From positions 186,001 to 250,000 of the forward strand of contig CAWHCT010000020.1 in NCBI GenBank assembly GCA_963827785.1: DNA of 64,000 bases, in the 5' to 3' direction. The notes under the pieces are model-generated. The model worked only from the letters and a program-made list of their open reading frames with translations, had not been told where the DNA came from and did not search any database. The position numbers were made by a program, and so were the translations under genes. Source of the DNA: Site-B1 sp963827785 (GTDB lineage Bacteria; Bacteroidota; Bacteroidia; Flavobacteriales; Flavobacteriaceae). Below, piece after piece: positions 35,404 to 44,148 of the stretch (positions are counted from its first letter, which is position 1; each line of letters starts with the position of its first letter).

Positions 35404-35481
35404 ATGACAACATTAAATTATACATATTATAACTGGTTCTATTTCTTTTTTAGCAAAGGGAACGAGACGATGTATGTTTAA
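35404..35481 (+). CDS. Aromatic-amino-acid leader peptide of the pheA operon
   Basis: A 25-codon ORF. Eleven of its codons are aromatic, and ten of them fall in the run NYTYYNWFYFFF (residues 5-16): four Tyr, one Trp and four Phe are packed into codons 6-16. It precedes pheA, an aminotransferase, tyrA and DAHP synthase, the genes that make those amino acids. Stop TAA is at 35479-35481, and a strong terminator follows 23 bases later. The geometry is that of a classic ribosome-dependent attenuator. Confidence 0.85.
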   Translation: MTTLNYTYYNWFYFFFSKGNETMYV

Positions 35482-35512
35482 TTTATAAATGATAAATTAA
35501 TTTGAAGTCTCG
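35463..35512 (+). promoter_or_regulatory. Antiterminator pairing of the aromatic attenuator
   Basis: CGAGAC (35463-35468), inside the last third of the leader ORF, is the exact complement of GTCTCG (35507-35512), which is the core of the terminator's left arm. A ribosome stalled on the Tyr/Trp/Phe codons (35419-35451) would leave 35463-35468 free to form the antiterminator. A ribosome running to the stop at 35479 would cover it and let the terminator form. Confidence 0.65.
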
Positions 35513-35539
35513 ATGAAAATTCGGGACTTTTTTATTTTT
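35505..35539 (+). terminator. Rho-independent terminator (attenuator) before pheA
   Basis: AAGTCTCGA (35505-35513) pairs with TCGGGACTT (35521-35529) through nine positions with one G-T pair, around a seven-base loop. Six Ts follow from 35528, then ATTTTT. The pheA ATG (35540) begins right after the T-tract. Confidence 0.85.
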
Positions 35540-36368
35540 ATGATTAAATCAGTAGCCATACAAGGTATTTTAGGGTCATTTCATCACATTGTGTCACAGC
35601 AATATTTTGAAAAGGAAATTGCTGTCAAAGAGTGTCTAACATTCGATAAGGTTGTTGACAGTTTGGTTTCCATGGAATGTGATGCTGCCATTATGGCCAT
35701 AGAGAATTCCATAGTGGGCTCTATCATCCCAAATTATGCCTTGATAGACACGAATCATTTACATATTGTAGGTGAGCATTATCTGGATATACAACACAAC
35801 CTTATGGCATTAAACGGTCAGGAGATTAATGATATCAAAGAAGTATATTCACATCCTATGGCTTTGTTGCAATGTAAGGAGTTTTTTAAGGATTATCCTC
35901 ATATTAAATTAGTTGAAGATAAGGATACTGCTGAGGTTGCCCAGAGAATTCAGGAACATAAAGCTTAAAAATATTGCTGCGATAGCAAGTGATTTAGCGG
36001 CAGAACTTTTTGAACTTAAAATTTTAGCAAAAAGCATTCAAACTATCAAACACAATGAAACTCGGTTTGTTATTGTAAAAAGGAACAATTCAGAAATACC
36101 AGAGTATAAAATTAATAAGGCATCTTTGAAATTTGAATTGCACCATAAAAGAGGAAGTTTGGCAACTATTTTAAATGTGATGAGTGACTGCCATTTAAAT
36201 CTGACAAAGATCCAATCTTTACCAAAAATTGATACACCATGGAAATACGCTTTTTTTGTGGATGTAACTTTTGAAAAATATGAAGACTATAAAAAAGCGA
36301 GATCCATAATGCAAATTATGGCCCAGGAATTTAAAGTACTTGGAGAATACATAAATCATAAAATATGA
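35540..36368 (+). CDS. pheA: Prephenate dehydratase (one frame break)
   Basis: Converts prephenate to phenylpyruvate. The start is ATG 35540 (MIKSVAIQGILGSFHH), after the attenuator T-tract; the frame also runs upstream through the terminator, which is not coding. Conserved text includes CDAAIMAIENSIVGSIIPNY and the C-terminal ACT domain with LHHKRGSLATILNVMSD, which would bind phenylalanine. The frame breaks near 35964: deleting one A gives EHKLKNIAAIASDLAAELF. Its stop overlaps the start of the next gene (ATGA). Confidence 0.9.
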
Positions 36369-37510
36369 TTGAACCTGCAGACAGATTAAATATAGTTGAG
36401 GAATATTATTTCTCTAAAAAACTTAGGGAAATAAGTGAACTTGAAACCAACGGGGTGTCCATTATAAATATGGGTATAGGAAGTCCGGACCTGCAGCCAC
36501 CATCTCAAGTGGTGGAAGTGCTTAAAAATAGTTTAAAAGACGAAAAGGCACATCAATACCAAAGCTACAGAGGTTTACCTGAGTTAAGAAAAGCAATGAC
36601 TAATTTTTACAAGGAGCAATATTATGTTAGGTTAAATTCTGAAACTGACGTATTGCCGTTAATGGGAAGTAAAGAAGGCATCATGCACATTTCAATGGCC
36701 TTTTTAAACCCCGGTGATGAAGTGCTGATTCCAAATCCGGGTTACCCAACCTATGCATCGGTAACTAATTTGGTGGGAGCTAAGGCTGTGTTTTATAATC
36801 TGGAGGAAAAGAATAAATGGCTGCCAGATCTTGAAAAAATACAAAAACAAGACCTTTCAAAGGTAAAACTCATGTGGATAAGCTATCCACATATGCCTAC
36901 AGGTGCAAAGGCCACAAAAAAGGTGTTTGAAGATATTGTTGCTTTTGCCAAAAAGCATAATATTTTGGTAGTCAATGACAATCCATATAGTTTTATCCTA
37001 AATGGCTATCCTTTAAGTTTATTAAATATTACTGGAGCTAAGGATATTGGATTAGAATTAAATTCTATAAGTAAAACATTCAATATGGCTGGATGGCGAG
37101 TAGGTATGCTGGTTGGTAAGAAAAAATATATTGATTATGTATTAAAAGTGAAAAGCAATATGGATTCCGGAATGTTTTATGGCCTGCAAAAAGGGGCGAT
37201 TAAGGCTTTAAAATCGGGGACAATATGGTTTTCAAGTTTAACGAGTATATACAGACAACGCAGAGAATTAGTCTGGGAATTGGCCGAGATCTTGAATTGT
37301 ACCTATGATAAACATGCAGCAGGATTATTTGTTTGGGCTAAATTACCCGAAGGCAGTTCCAATTCAATTGAGTTTGTAGATCTTATTTTAAAAAACAAAG
37401 GAGTTTTTATTACACCGGGAAGTATTTTTGGCAGTCAGGGTGAAGGATATATTCGTTTTTCATTATGTGTTGATGAAGAAAAGATACAGGAAGCAATAAA
37501 CAGGTTTTAA
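36365..37510 (+). CDS. Aminotransferase class I, probably aromatic-acid transaminase
   Basis: PLP-dependent fold-type I aminotransferase, 381 residues. The PLP lysine is in LNSISKTFNMAGWRVGM, and NMGIGSPDLQPPSQV and NDNPYSFI are standard subfamily blocks. Lying between pheA and tyrA, it should convert phenylpyruvate and hydroxyphenylpyruvate to Phe and Tyr. It overlaps pheA by four bases and abuts tyrA directly. Aspartate aminotransferase is the alternative reading. Confidence 0.85.
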   Translation: MIEPADRLNIVEEYYFSKKLREISELETNGVSIINMGIGSPDLQPPSQVVEVLKNSLKDEKAHQYQSYRGLPELRKAMTNFYKEQYYVRLNSETDVLPLMGSKEGIMHISMAFLNPGDEVLIPNPGYPTYASVTNLVGAKAVFYNLEEKNKWLPDLEKIQKQDLSKVKLMWISYPHMPTGAKATKKVFEDIVAFAKKHNILVVNDNPYSFILNGYPLSLLNITGAKDIGLELNSISKTFNMAGWRVGMLVGKKKYIDYVLKVKSNMDSGMFYGLQKGAIKALKSGTIWFSSLTSIYRQRRELVWELAEILNCTYDKHAAGLFVWAKLPEGSSNSIEFVDLILKNKGVFITPGSIFGSQGEGYIRFSLCVDEEKIQEAINRF

Positions 37511-38362
37511 ATGAAAAATATTTTTATAATAGGTATTGGTCTTATTGGAGGTAGTATGGCATTGGATATAAAGAAATTATATCCTGATTCCCAAGTATAT
37601 GGTATTGATGTAAACGAAGAGCACTTAGATCAAGCTTTGAATTTAAAATTAATAGACAAGAAAGGCCAAGTAGATGAATTGGCAAAAGCAGACCTAGTTG
37701 TGCTATCTATTCCAGTTGATGCTTCATTGGAAATTATTGATAAGGTTTTGGAAAATATCTCCGATACTACTCTAGTAATAGACGTAGGGTCTACAAAACA
37801 GATCTTTTGTCAAAATATTTCCAACCACTCAAAGCGAAGAAATTTGTTGGCAACCCATCCTATAGCCGGAACAGAACATTCAGGTCCAAAGGCAGCAATT
37901 AACGGATTATTCAAAAATAAAACAATCATAATCTGTGAAGTGGAAAAAACGGCATTTAAACTTCAGGAAAAAGCACTAAAACTTTTTGGTCAATTGGGTA
38001 TGCGAATTCGGTATATGAATCCCAAAGCACATGATAAGCATATAGCTTATGTCTCACATCTGTCGCACATCAGTTCATTTATGCTAGGCAAAACGGTTAT
38101 AGAAAAGGAAAAGAATGAAAGAGACATTTTTGATATGGCAGGCAGTGGTTTTGAGTCTACAGTTCGGCTAGCCAAGAGTTCACCGGAAATGTGGACACCT
38201 ATTTTTAAACAAAACAAAGACAATGTTTTAGAAACATTAGATGAATATATTGCTAACTTAAATCAGTTTAAAACCTTGATGGAAAATAATGATTTTGAAG
38301 CAATTTATAATGAAATGAAAAACACAAATTATATTAAGCAAATATTAAAAGGAATAGAATAA
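37511..38362 (+). CDS. tyrA: Prephenate dehydrogenase
   Basis: NAD(P)-dependent oxidative decarboxylation of prephenate to 4-hydroxyphenylpyruvate. The Rossmann motif GIGLIGGSMALDI is at the N-terminus, the catalytic histidine region is THPIAGTEHSGP, and AYVSHLSHISSF is typical. At 283 residues it lacks a fused chorismate mutase or ACT domain. Chorismate mutase activity is provided by the next gene. Confidence 0.93.
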   Translation: MKNIFIIGIGLIGGSMALDIKKLYPDSQVYGIDVNEEHLDQALNLKLIDKKGQVDELAKADLVVLSIPVDASLEIIDKVLENISDTTLVIDVGSTKQIFCQNISNHSKRRNLLATHPIAGTEHSGPKAAINGLFKNKTIIICEVEKTAFKLQEKALKLFGQLGMRIRYMNPKAHDKHIAYVSHLSHISSFMLGKTVIEKEKNERDIFDMAGSGFESTVRLAKSSPEMWTPIFKQNKDNVLETLDEYIANLNQFKTLMENNDFEAIYNEMKNTNYIKQILKGIE

Positions 38363-38369
38363 AGGACCT

Positions 38370-39452
38370 ATGGAAAATAAAAAAGAATTAAGGACCTGGT
38401 TAAATGATCTTAAACTGGATCATCCACTTGTTATAGCAGGACCATGCAGTGCAGAAACAGAAGAACAAGTTTTAAAAATAGCTCATGGATTAAAAGGTAC
38501 AGATGTAAGCTATTTCAGGGCAGGAATTTGGAAACCGAGAACCAGACCGGGTAATTTTGAAGGAGTTGGCGCTTTAGGACTTAAATGGCTGCAAAAGGTT
38601 AAAGAAGAAACCGGTTTAAAAACAGCTACAGAAGTTGCTAATAGAGCCCATGTGGAATTAGCTTTGGAACATGATATTGATTTATTATGGATAGGAGCCA
38701 GATCAACAGTCAGCCCATTTATTGTTCAGGAAATAGCTGATGCATTGCAAGGAACAGATAAAATTGTTTTGGTTAAAAATCCGGTAAATCCTGACCTTTC
38801 ATTATGGCTTGGTGCAGTTGAGCGATTAGCAACTTCAGATATTAAAAAACTCGGAGTGATTCACAGAGGATTCTCAACCTATGAAAAATCAAAATATAGG
38901 AATAATCCGGAATGGCAATTACCAATTGAATTGCAAAACCGTTTTCCTGATTTACCTTTAATTTTAGACCCATCACATATTGCGGGGAATAGGGATTTGA
39001 TTTTTGACATATCACAAACAGCATTAGACTTAAATTTTGATGGCTTAATGATAGAAACTCACCATAACCCGGATAAAGCATGGAGTGATGCTGCACAACA
39101 AGTAACACCAAAAACGCTTATCCAGATCATGAAAGATCTTAAAATTAGAAAAGAAACAAATCCTGAAGCCGAATACACAACTGCTATAAATAATTTGAGA
39201 GCTCAAATTGATGTAGTAGACAATCAGATTATTGAATTGCTTGGCAAGCGAATGAAAGTTTCAGACGGAATAGGTAATCTTAAAAAGGCAAATAATGTGG
39301 CCGTTTTACAATCTAAAAGATGGAATGAGATCTTAGGTAAGATGGTACTTGAAGGTCAAGATCATGGTTTAAGTGAAGAATTTGTTTTAAAAATGTTTAA
39401 GGCAATTCATCAGGAATCAATTAACCATCAGGAAAAAATATTTAAAGAATAA
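38370..39452 (+). CDS. aroF: Bifunctional DAHP synthase / chorismate mutase
   Basis: 360 residues in two domains. Residues about 1-255 are a class I-beta (KDPG-aldolase-like) DAHP synthase with VIAGPCSAETEEQ, FRAGIWKPRTRPG and DPSHIAGNRDL. Residues about 270-350 are an AroQ-type chorismate mutase (LRAQIDVVDNQIIELLGKRM). The fusion allows end-product control of the entry step. It is last in the Phe/Tyr operon and followed by a bidirectional terminator. It is the only chorismate-mutase-bearing gene in the operon. Confidence 0.93.
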   Translation: MENKKELRTWLNDLKLDHPLVIAGPCSAETEEQVLKIAHGLKGTDVSYFRAGIWKPRTRPGNFEGVGALGLKWLQKVKEETGLKTATEVANRAHVELALEHDIDLLWIGARSTVSPFIVQEIADALQGTDKIVLVKNPVNPDLSLWLGAVERLATSDIKKLGVIHRGFSTYEKSKYRNNPEWQLPIELQNRFPDLPLILDPSHIAGNRDLIFDISQTALDLNFDGLMIETHHNPDKAWSDAAQQVTPKTLIQIMKDLKIRKETNPEAEYTTAINNLRAQIDVVDNQIIELLGKRMKVSDGIGNLKKANNVAVLQSKRWNEILGKMVLEGQDHGLSEEFVLKMFKAIHQESINHQEKIFKE

Positions 39453-39481
39453 AAAAGGCTCGCATTTGCGAGCCTTTTTTA
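39451..39481. terminator. Bidirectional terminator
   Basis: AAAAAAGGCTCGC (39451-39463) pairs with GCGAGCCTTTTTT (39468-39480) around ATTT. It serves the aromatic operon on the plus strand and the following minus-strand gene. Confidence 0.93.
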
Positions 39482-39496
39482 TAAATATAAGGAAGA

Positions 39497-40159
39497 TTAA
39501 TCCTTGTTTTTACTTTTCTTAGTGTAGGCCAGTCTTCTGGAAGCTTTTCTCATAAGAATATTTATTAAATCTTCAGAACTGCTTCCAATACTGCCACTGA
39601 CTTTCTTATTATAGTTCCAAAGTAAAATACCGTCTACAGCATTATGTACACTCATGTTGACTACAGCATTGTTGGTAGAGCCAAAAAAACCAAATAAGGT
39701 TCCTAAAACTACCGCAGCGCCTTCTGACATGGGTTTATTGGTTTCAAACTCACCCGAAATCACAGCATCAACTTCCAGAAATTTAGCTAATTCCTGGGGA
39801 GTAAAATCGGTAATATTATCATAAGATATTTCATTTCTTTTTAGTAATGCCGTAGTAACTTTTGGATCCTGTATTTCAAGAGTTTGAAGATCACCTCTTT
39901 TTTTTCGTTTTAAAAACCAAGAGTACATAGCACTTTGAATTCCTTCTCCTTCGGCCTTTTCCAACCTCTGTAACTGTTCACCAGACATGTCTTTCATTTG
40001 CTTTGGACGCAGCTTAACCTGAGTCTTAAAGGGCACAATGGCAATAATCTTATGAGATTCCGCAATCTTGTCAAAATCAGGGTTTTCGTATAGGTTAGTT
40101 TGTGCAACAGCAAATAAGCTAATGCAGAATAAAATAATTATTAAAAAAGATTTTTTCAT
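39497..40159 (-). CDS. Secreted conserved hypothetical protein
   Basis: A 220-residue protein with a signal peptide (MKKSFLIIILFCISLFAVAQ). The mature part contains SHKIIAIVPFKTQVKLRPKQM, TPQELAKFLEVDAVISGEFE and a short hydrophobic glycine-rich stretch (LGTLFGFFGS). The overall pattern, a nucleotide-independent secreted domain that reports on a variable target, resembles lipoprotein/CsgG-like periplasmic families, but I do not recognise a named family. It is a single gene, divergent from rsgA. Confidence 0.6.
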   Translation of the reverse strand: MKKSFLIIILFCISLFAVAQTNLYENPDFDKIAESHKIIAIVPFKTQVKLRPKQMKDMSGEQLQRLEKAEGEGIQSAMYSWFLKRKKRGDLQTLEIQDPKVTTALLKRNEISYDNITDFTPQELAKFLEVDAVISGEFETNKPMSEGAAVVLGTLFGFFGSTNNAVVNMSVHNAVDGILLWNYNKKVSGSIGSSSEDLINILMRKASRRLAYTKKSKNKD

Positions 40160-40251
40160 GTTATTATTTGAGTTTAAAAATTATGAAACTAAGATACATA
40201 TTTTCTTTCTCTGAAATGTTGTTAATTTGTAATTCAGAATCAATATAATTA

Positions 40252-41202
40252 ATGACAGGAACGGTTTATAAATCTACAGGAAGCTGGTATAGTGTAAAAA
40301 CCCAAAATGGAAAATCTTTTGAATGCCGGATCAAAGGAAAATTCCGCTTAAGAGATATTAAAAGCACAAACCCAATTGCCGTTGGTGATCATGTTGATTT
40401 TGAGTTGGAAACAAAAAATGATGAGGTCACCGGAGTAATAAACAGAATACATGACAGAACCAATTATATTGTTCGTAAATCAGTTAATCTTGCTAAGCAA
40501 ACACACATAATTGCTTCAAATATCGATCAGGTATTTTTATTGATCACCATTGATAATCCGCCAACTTTCCCGAGTTTCATTGATCGGTTTTTAGCTACTG
40601 CTGAGGCGTATTCAATTAAAACGATCCTTCTGTTCAATAAGATTGATAGCTATGATGAAGAAGCTTTACTTGAAGTAAAAAGCTTGGAATCCATTTACAG
40701 AAAAATAGGCTATGAATGTATTGAGATTTCAGCTAAAACCAATAAAAATATTGACAAGGTAAAACTATTGATGCATGATAAAGTAAGTATGTTTGCAGGT
40801 CATTCGGGAGTTGGAAAATCAACCTTGGTCAATGCTATTGAACCGGGTTTAGATCTTAAGACAAAGGAAATTTCACTTCAACATCAACAAGGGCAGCACA
40901 CCACAACTTTTGCAGAAATGTATGATCTAGGTTTTGAAGCCAAAATAATTGATACACCTGGAATAAAAGGATTCGGACTTGTGGATATGGATAAGGATGA
41001 AGTTGGGGATTATTTTCCCGAGTTTTTTGCTTTAAAACAAGAATGTAAATTTAACAATTGCCTGCATGTCCAGGAACCGGGATGTGCTGTAAAAAAGGCT
41101 TTGGAAGAGGATAAAATAGCCTATTCCAGATACAAAAGTTATTTACAAATATTGGAAGGAGAAGATGAGAATTATAGAACTGATAACTGGGAAAGAACAT
41201 GA
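40252..41202 (+). CDS. rsgA: Ribosome small-subunit-dependent GTPase A
   Basis: Circularly permuted GTPase of 316 residues acting in 30S ribosome maturation. An N-terminal OB-like domain is followed by NKID (G4), then GHSGVGKSTLVNAI (G1) and DTPGIKGFGL (G3). A C-terminal zinc finger (CKFNNCLHVQEPGC) completes it. It overlaps dtd by four bases. Confidence 0.95.
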   Translation: MTGTVYKSTGSWYSVKTQNGKSFECRIKGKFRLRDIKSTNPIAVGDHVDFELETKNDEVTGVINRIHDRTNYIVRKSVNLAKQTHIIASNIDQVFLLITIDNPPTFPSFIDRFLATAEAYSIKTILLFNKIDSYDEEALLEVKSLESIYRKIGYECIEISAKTNKNIDKVKLLMHDKVSMFAGHSGVGKSTLVNAIEPGLDLKTKEISLQHQQGQHTTTFAEMYDLGFEAKIIDTPGIKGFGLVDMDKDEVGDYFPEFFALKQECKFNNCLHVQEPGCAVKKALEEDKIAYSRYKSYLQILEGEDENYRTDNWERT

Positions 41203-41654
41203 GAGCTGTAATTCAAAGGGTTTCTGAGGCTGGTGTAACTGTTAATAAGGAAAAGATTGCAAAGATTTCTGAAGGATTGTTGATTCTTTTGGGTATAGTT
41301 AATGAAGACGATCTGGAAGATATAAATTGGCTTTCCAATAAAATAGCAAATCTTCGTATTTTTTCTGATGAAGATGGAGTTATGAACAGGTCACTAACTG
41401 AAATAAATGGTGAAGCGCTTGTTGTTAGTCAGTTTACCTTGCATGCGAATACAAGGAAAGGTAACAGACCAAGCTATATAAAAGCCGCAAAACCTGATAT
41501 TGCAGTTCCATTATATGAAGAATTTGTCAAGCGGTTACAATTGGATATTGGTAAAAAAGTGCAAACAGGACAATTTGGGGCCGATATGAAAATTGACCTG
41601 ATCAATAATGGGCCGGTAACAATTATTATTGATACAAAGGATAAAAATATATGA
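41199..41654 (+). CDS. dtd: D-aminoacyl-tRNA deacylase
   Basis: A 151-residue enzyme that removes D-amino acids from tRNA. The sequence MRAVIQRVSEAGVTV, the active-site VSQFTLHANTRKGNRPSY and NNGPVTIIIDT near the end are diagnostic of the DTD family. It is translationally coupled to rsgA. An AT-rich gap of 164 bases follows without a clear terminator. Confidence 0.95.
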   Translation: MRAVIQRVSEAGVTVNKEKIAKISEGLLILLGIVNEDDLEDINWLSNKIANLRIFSDEDGVMNRSLTEINGEALVVSQFTLHANTRKGNRPSYIKAAKPDIAVPLYEEFVKRLQLDIGKKVQTGQFGADMKIDLINNGPVTIIIDTKDKNI

Positions 41655-41818
41655 CACAAAAAAGGGTTAATAAAAATAAATTATAACGTTTTATTCTTAA
41701 TGGATAGTCCAAATAAAAAATTAAATTTGTGAACCAAGTTTTGAACATCTCCTAGATCTGTCATAAACAATTGCCTGCATTGGAATTAATGAATTAATAA
41801 ACTTCATCTATTTAGTAA

Positions 41819-43825
41819 ATGCGTAGAGTATTTTTCGGGCTTATCATTTTTTTAACACTTACAGTTGCTCGGGCTCAATCGTATAAATTTGGGGACGTAA
41901 GTAAGGAAGAATTAATAGAAACTTCAAATAACAAATTCCCTGATGCAAATGCTACAATTTTATACAGAAAGCAATTTATTTACTTTGAAGACACAAGTGA
42001 TAATACTGTCATTCAAAAAGCAGAAATATATGAACGCATAAAAATTTATAACAGAGATGGTTTTGATCAGGCAACAAAATTCATAACCCTTTATAGCAAT
42101 GAAAAGATAAGCGATCTGCAAGCTGTTACTTTTAATTATGAAGACAATGAGATTGTCAAAAGCAATTTTAAGAAAGACAGTATTGTTGAAATAGTGAATA
42201 ATTCAAGAATTAATACTTCAAAATATATTTTATCTAATCTAAAAGAGGGATGTATCATTGAGTTCAAATATATTCTGGAGTCAGAATGTTGTTTCACATC
42301 GAATATTCCGCTACAAATGGATATACCAATTAAGAGACTGGATGTAAGATTGATAATTCCCGATTCCTTGAATTTTGAAACCATATTTAATCCAAATTCG
42401 TCAATTGTTCCTAAAATTGAGAGATCCAAAAGAATTCGTGAAGACAATTCTAATACAAATGTCGGAAATGCAAAGATTGGACAAAACAAAGATGGAATAT
42501 CAGAAAATATAATAATTATAACAAATACTGATGTTCCTGCCATAAAGGAGGAACCATTTGCAGATGTTGAATCTTACAGAGCCAAGTTGAGTCTAATGCC
42601 GAATCAATCAAAAATTGAAGAAGAAAAGGATTTAGCTTCAAATTGGAATGAAATTTCGAGATCTATATACTCAAGTCCTGAATTTAAAGATCAACTAGAC
42701 CAAAGCGATTTATTTGAAGAAGACCTTAAAACTGTACTAAATGGCACTGAGAGTGATTATGAAAAGGCAGCTATACTTTATAATTTCATTAAACTAAAAA
42801 TGAAATGGAATGGAATAGATGGATATTCTACTAAGCTAGGTATTAGAAAGGCTTTTAACATTGGTGCCGGAAATACGGCAGATATTAATTTAACACTTTT
42901 ATCTTTATTGAGATATGCAGGATTAAATGCAAATCCTGTATTAATAAATACTCTTAATAATGGAGTGCCTAAAAACCCATCTAAAAATGCTTTTAATTAT
43001 GTTTTATGTGCCGTTGATATTGATAACAACTATTTATTTCTTGATGCAACCGATGAATTCTCGTCACCTAATGTTTTACCTTTAAAGGCACTGACTGGCA
43101 AAGGGTTAATAATTAAAGAGGAAGGTGCTTCTCAATGGATAGATTTGACTCCAAAAAGGTCCTCTGCAAAAAAAGTTGATATAAACGTAAAAATAAATAC
43201 TGATCTGTCCATATCAGGAATAGTGAAATCTCAATATACTGATTATTTGGCTGCAAATTATCGAAATCAGGTTAAGACATATACTAAGAAAGACCTAGTA
43301 AATAGTATTAAGAAAAATAATAGCGGTCTTGGAATTTATGATTTTAAATCAATAAGCGAGAGTGATTATAGAAATACTGTCAAGCAATCTTTTGATTTTA
43401 CCGGCAATTCTATAATTAGAAAAACCGGTGATAAATTGTACTTTTCTCCGATACTCTTCCTGGAACCAGAAGGTAATCCATTCAATGAAGACACCAGAAA
43501 TCACCCAATAGATTTTAAATATCCTATTGAAAATGAATACAAAATAAATATAGCTGTACCTAGAGGATATAAGGTTGAATATTTACCAAAAAATGATATT
43601 ATCCGGTTCAACAACAACGATGGTGAATTTACCTATTTGGCTAGAGAAGTTGGCAGCATGCTTCAATTCATTTTAACTCTCAAATTAAATAAAACCTTAG
43701 TTTTACAGGAGGAATATCAAAATATCAGGCAGTTTTATCAGTCGATATTAGATAAGAAACAAGAAGAAGTAATCCTAAAAGAAGTAGATTATGAACCTAA
43801 AAGGCGCACAAAAAACAGTAGATAA
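41819..43825 (+). CDS. Secreted DUF3857 / degenerate transglutaminase-fold protein
   Basis: 668 residues with a signal peptide (MRRVFFGLIIFLTLTVARAQ). An N-terminal DUF3857 beta domain spans roughly residues 60-230, a transglutaminase-like region about 310-400, and a C-terminal beta domain follows. In the transglutaminase part the usual catalytic Cys and His positions read GAGNTADINLTLLSLLRYAG and NAFNYVLC, with Thr/Ala and Asn in place of the Cys and His, so enzyme activity is doubtful. The last 35 bases overlap the start of the MazG-like gene in another frame. Role unknown; these proteins are common in Bacteroidota envelopes. Confidence 0.75.
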   Translation: MRRVFFGLIIFLTLTVARAQSYKFGDVSKEELIETSNNKFPDANATILYRKQFIYFEDTSDNTVIQKAEIYERIKIYNRDGFDQATKFITLYSNEKISDLQAVTFNYEDNEIVKSNFKKDSIVEIVNNSRINTSKYILSNLKEGCIIEFKYILESECCFTSNIPLQMDIPIKRLDVRLIIPDSLNFETIFNPNSSIVPKIERSKRIREDNSNTNVGNAKIGQNKDGISENIIIITNTDVPAIKEEPFADVESYRAKLSLMPNQSKIEEEKDLASNWNEISRSIYSSPEFKDQLDQSDLFEEDLKTVLNGTESDYEKAAILYNFIKLKMKWNGIDGYSTKLGIRKAFNIGAGNTADINLTLLSLLRYAGLNANPVLINTLNNGVPKNPSKNAFNYVLCAVDIDNNYLFLDATDEFSSPNVLPLKALTGKGLIIKEEGASQWIDLTPKRSSAKKVDINVKINTDLSISGIVKSQYTDYLAANYRNQVKTYTKKDLVNSIKKNNSGLGIYDFKSISESDYRNTVKQSFDFTGNSIIRKTGDKLYFSPILFLEPEGNPFNEDTRNHPIDFKYPIENEYKINIAVPRGYKVEYLPKNDIIRFNNNDGEFTYLAREVGSMLQFILTLKLNKTLVLQEEYQNIRQFYQSILDKKQEEVILKEVDYEPKRRTKNSR

Positions 43826-44117
43826 TTGGATTCAGGATCATGGAGTTCGTTATTTTAATGAATTGACCAATATGGCTCAACTTACAGAAGAAGTCGGTGA
43901 AGTTGCGAGAATAATTGCAAGACGTTATGGAGAGCAAAGCGAAAAGGAAAGTGATAAAGACAAAGATCTTGGTGAAGAACTGGCTGATGTGCTTTTTGTA
44001 GTGTTATGTTTAGCGAATCAAACAGGAATCGATCTCCAGGAAGCCTTCGATAAAAGAATGGATAAAAAAACGAAGCGAGATCACGACAGACACCATAATA
44101 ATCAAAAATTAAAGTAG
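43791..44117 (+). CDS. MazG-like nucleotide pyrophosphohydrolase
   Basis: A 108-residue helical protein with the metal-binding EEVGEVARII and LGEELADVLFVVLCLAN motifs (EExxE...ExxD) of MazG-type NTP pyrophosphatases. These remove abnormal nucleotides. The start ATG 43791 lies within the end of the preceding gene. aroA follows after 31 bases. Confidence 0.87.
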   Translation: MNLKGAQKTVDNWIQDHGVRYFNELTNMAQLTEEVGEVARIIARRYGEQSEKESDKDKDLGEELADVLFVVLCLANQTGIDLQEAFDKRMDKKTKRDHDRHHNNQKLK

Positions 44118-44148
44118 TTTAGCGCACATAACAATTTGACAGTTTTTA

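Noticed and set aside
35513..35539. pheA start upstream, in the attenuator (MKIRDFFIF...).
   Set aside because: Those codons overlap the terminator stem and T-run; the conserved protein begins at ATG 35540.
42136..42543. A 135-residue minus-strand ORF inside the DUF3857 gene.
   Set aside because: No domain or signal; opposite to a well-supported gene.
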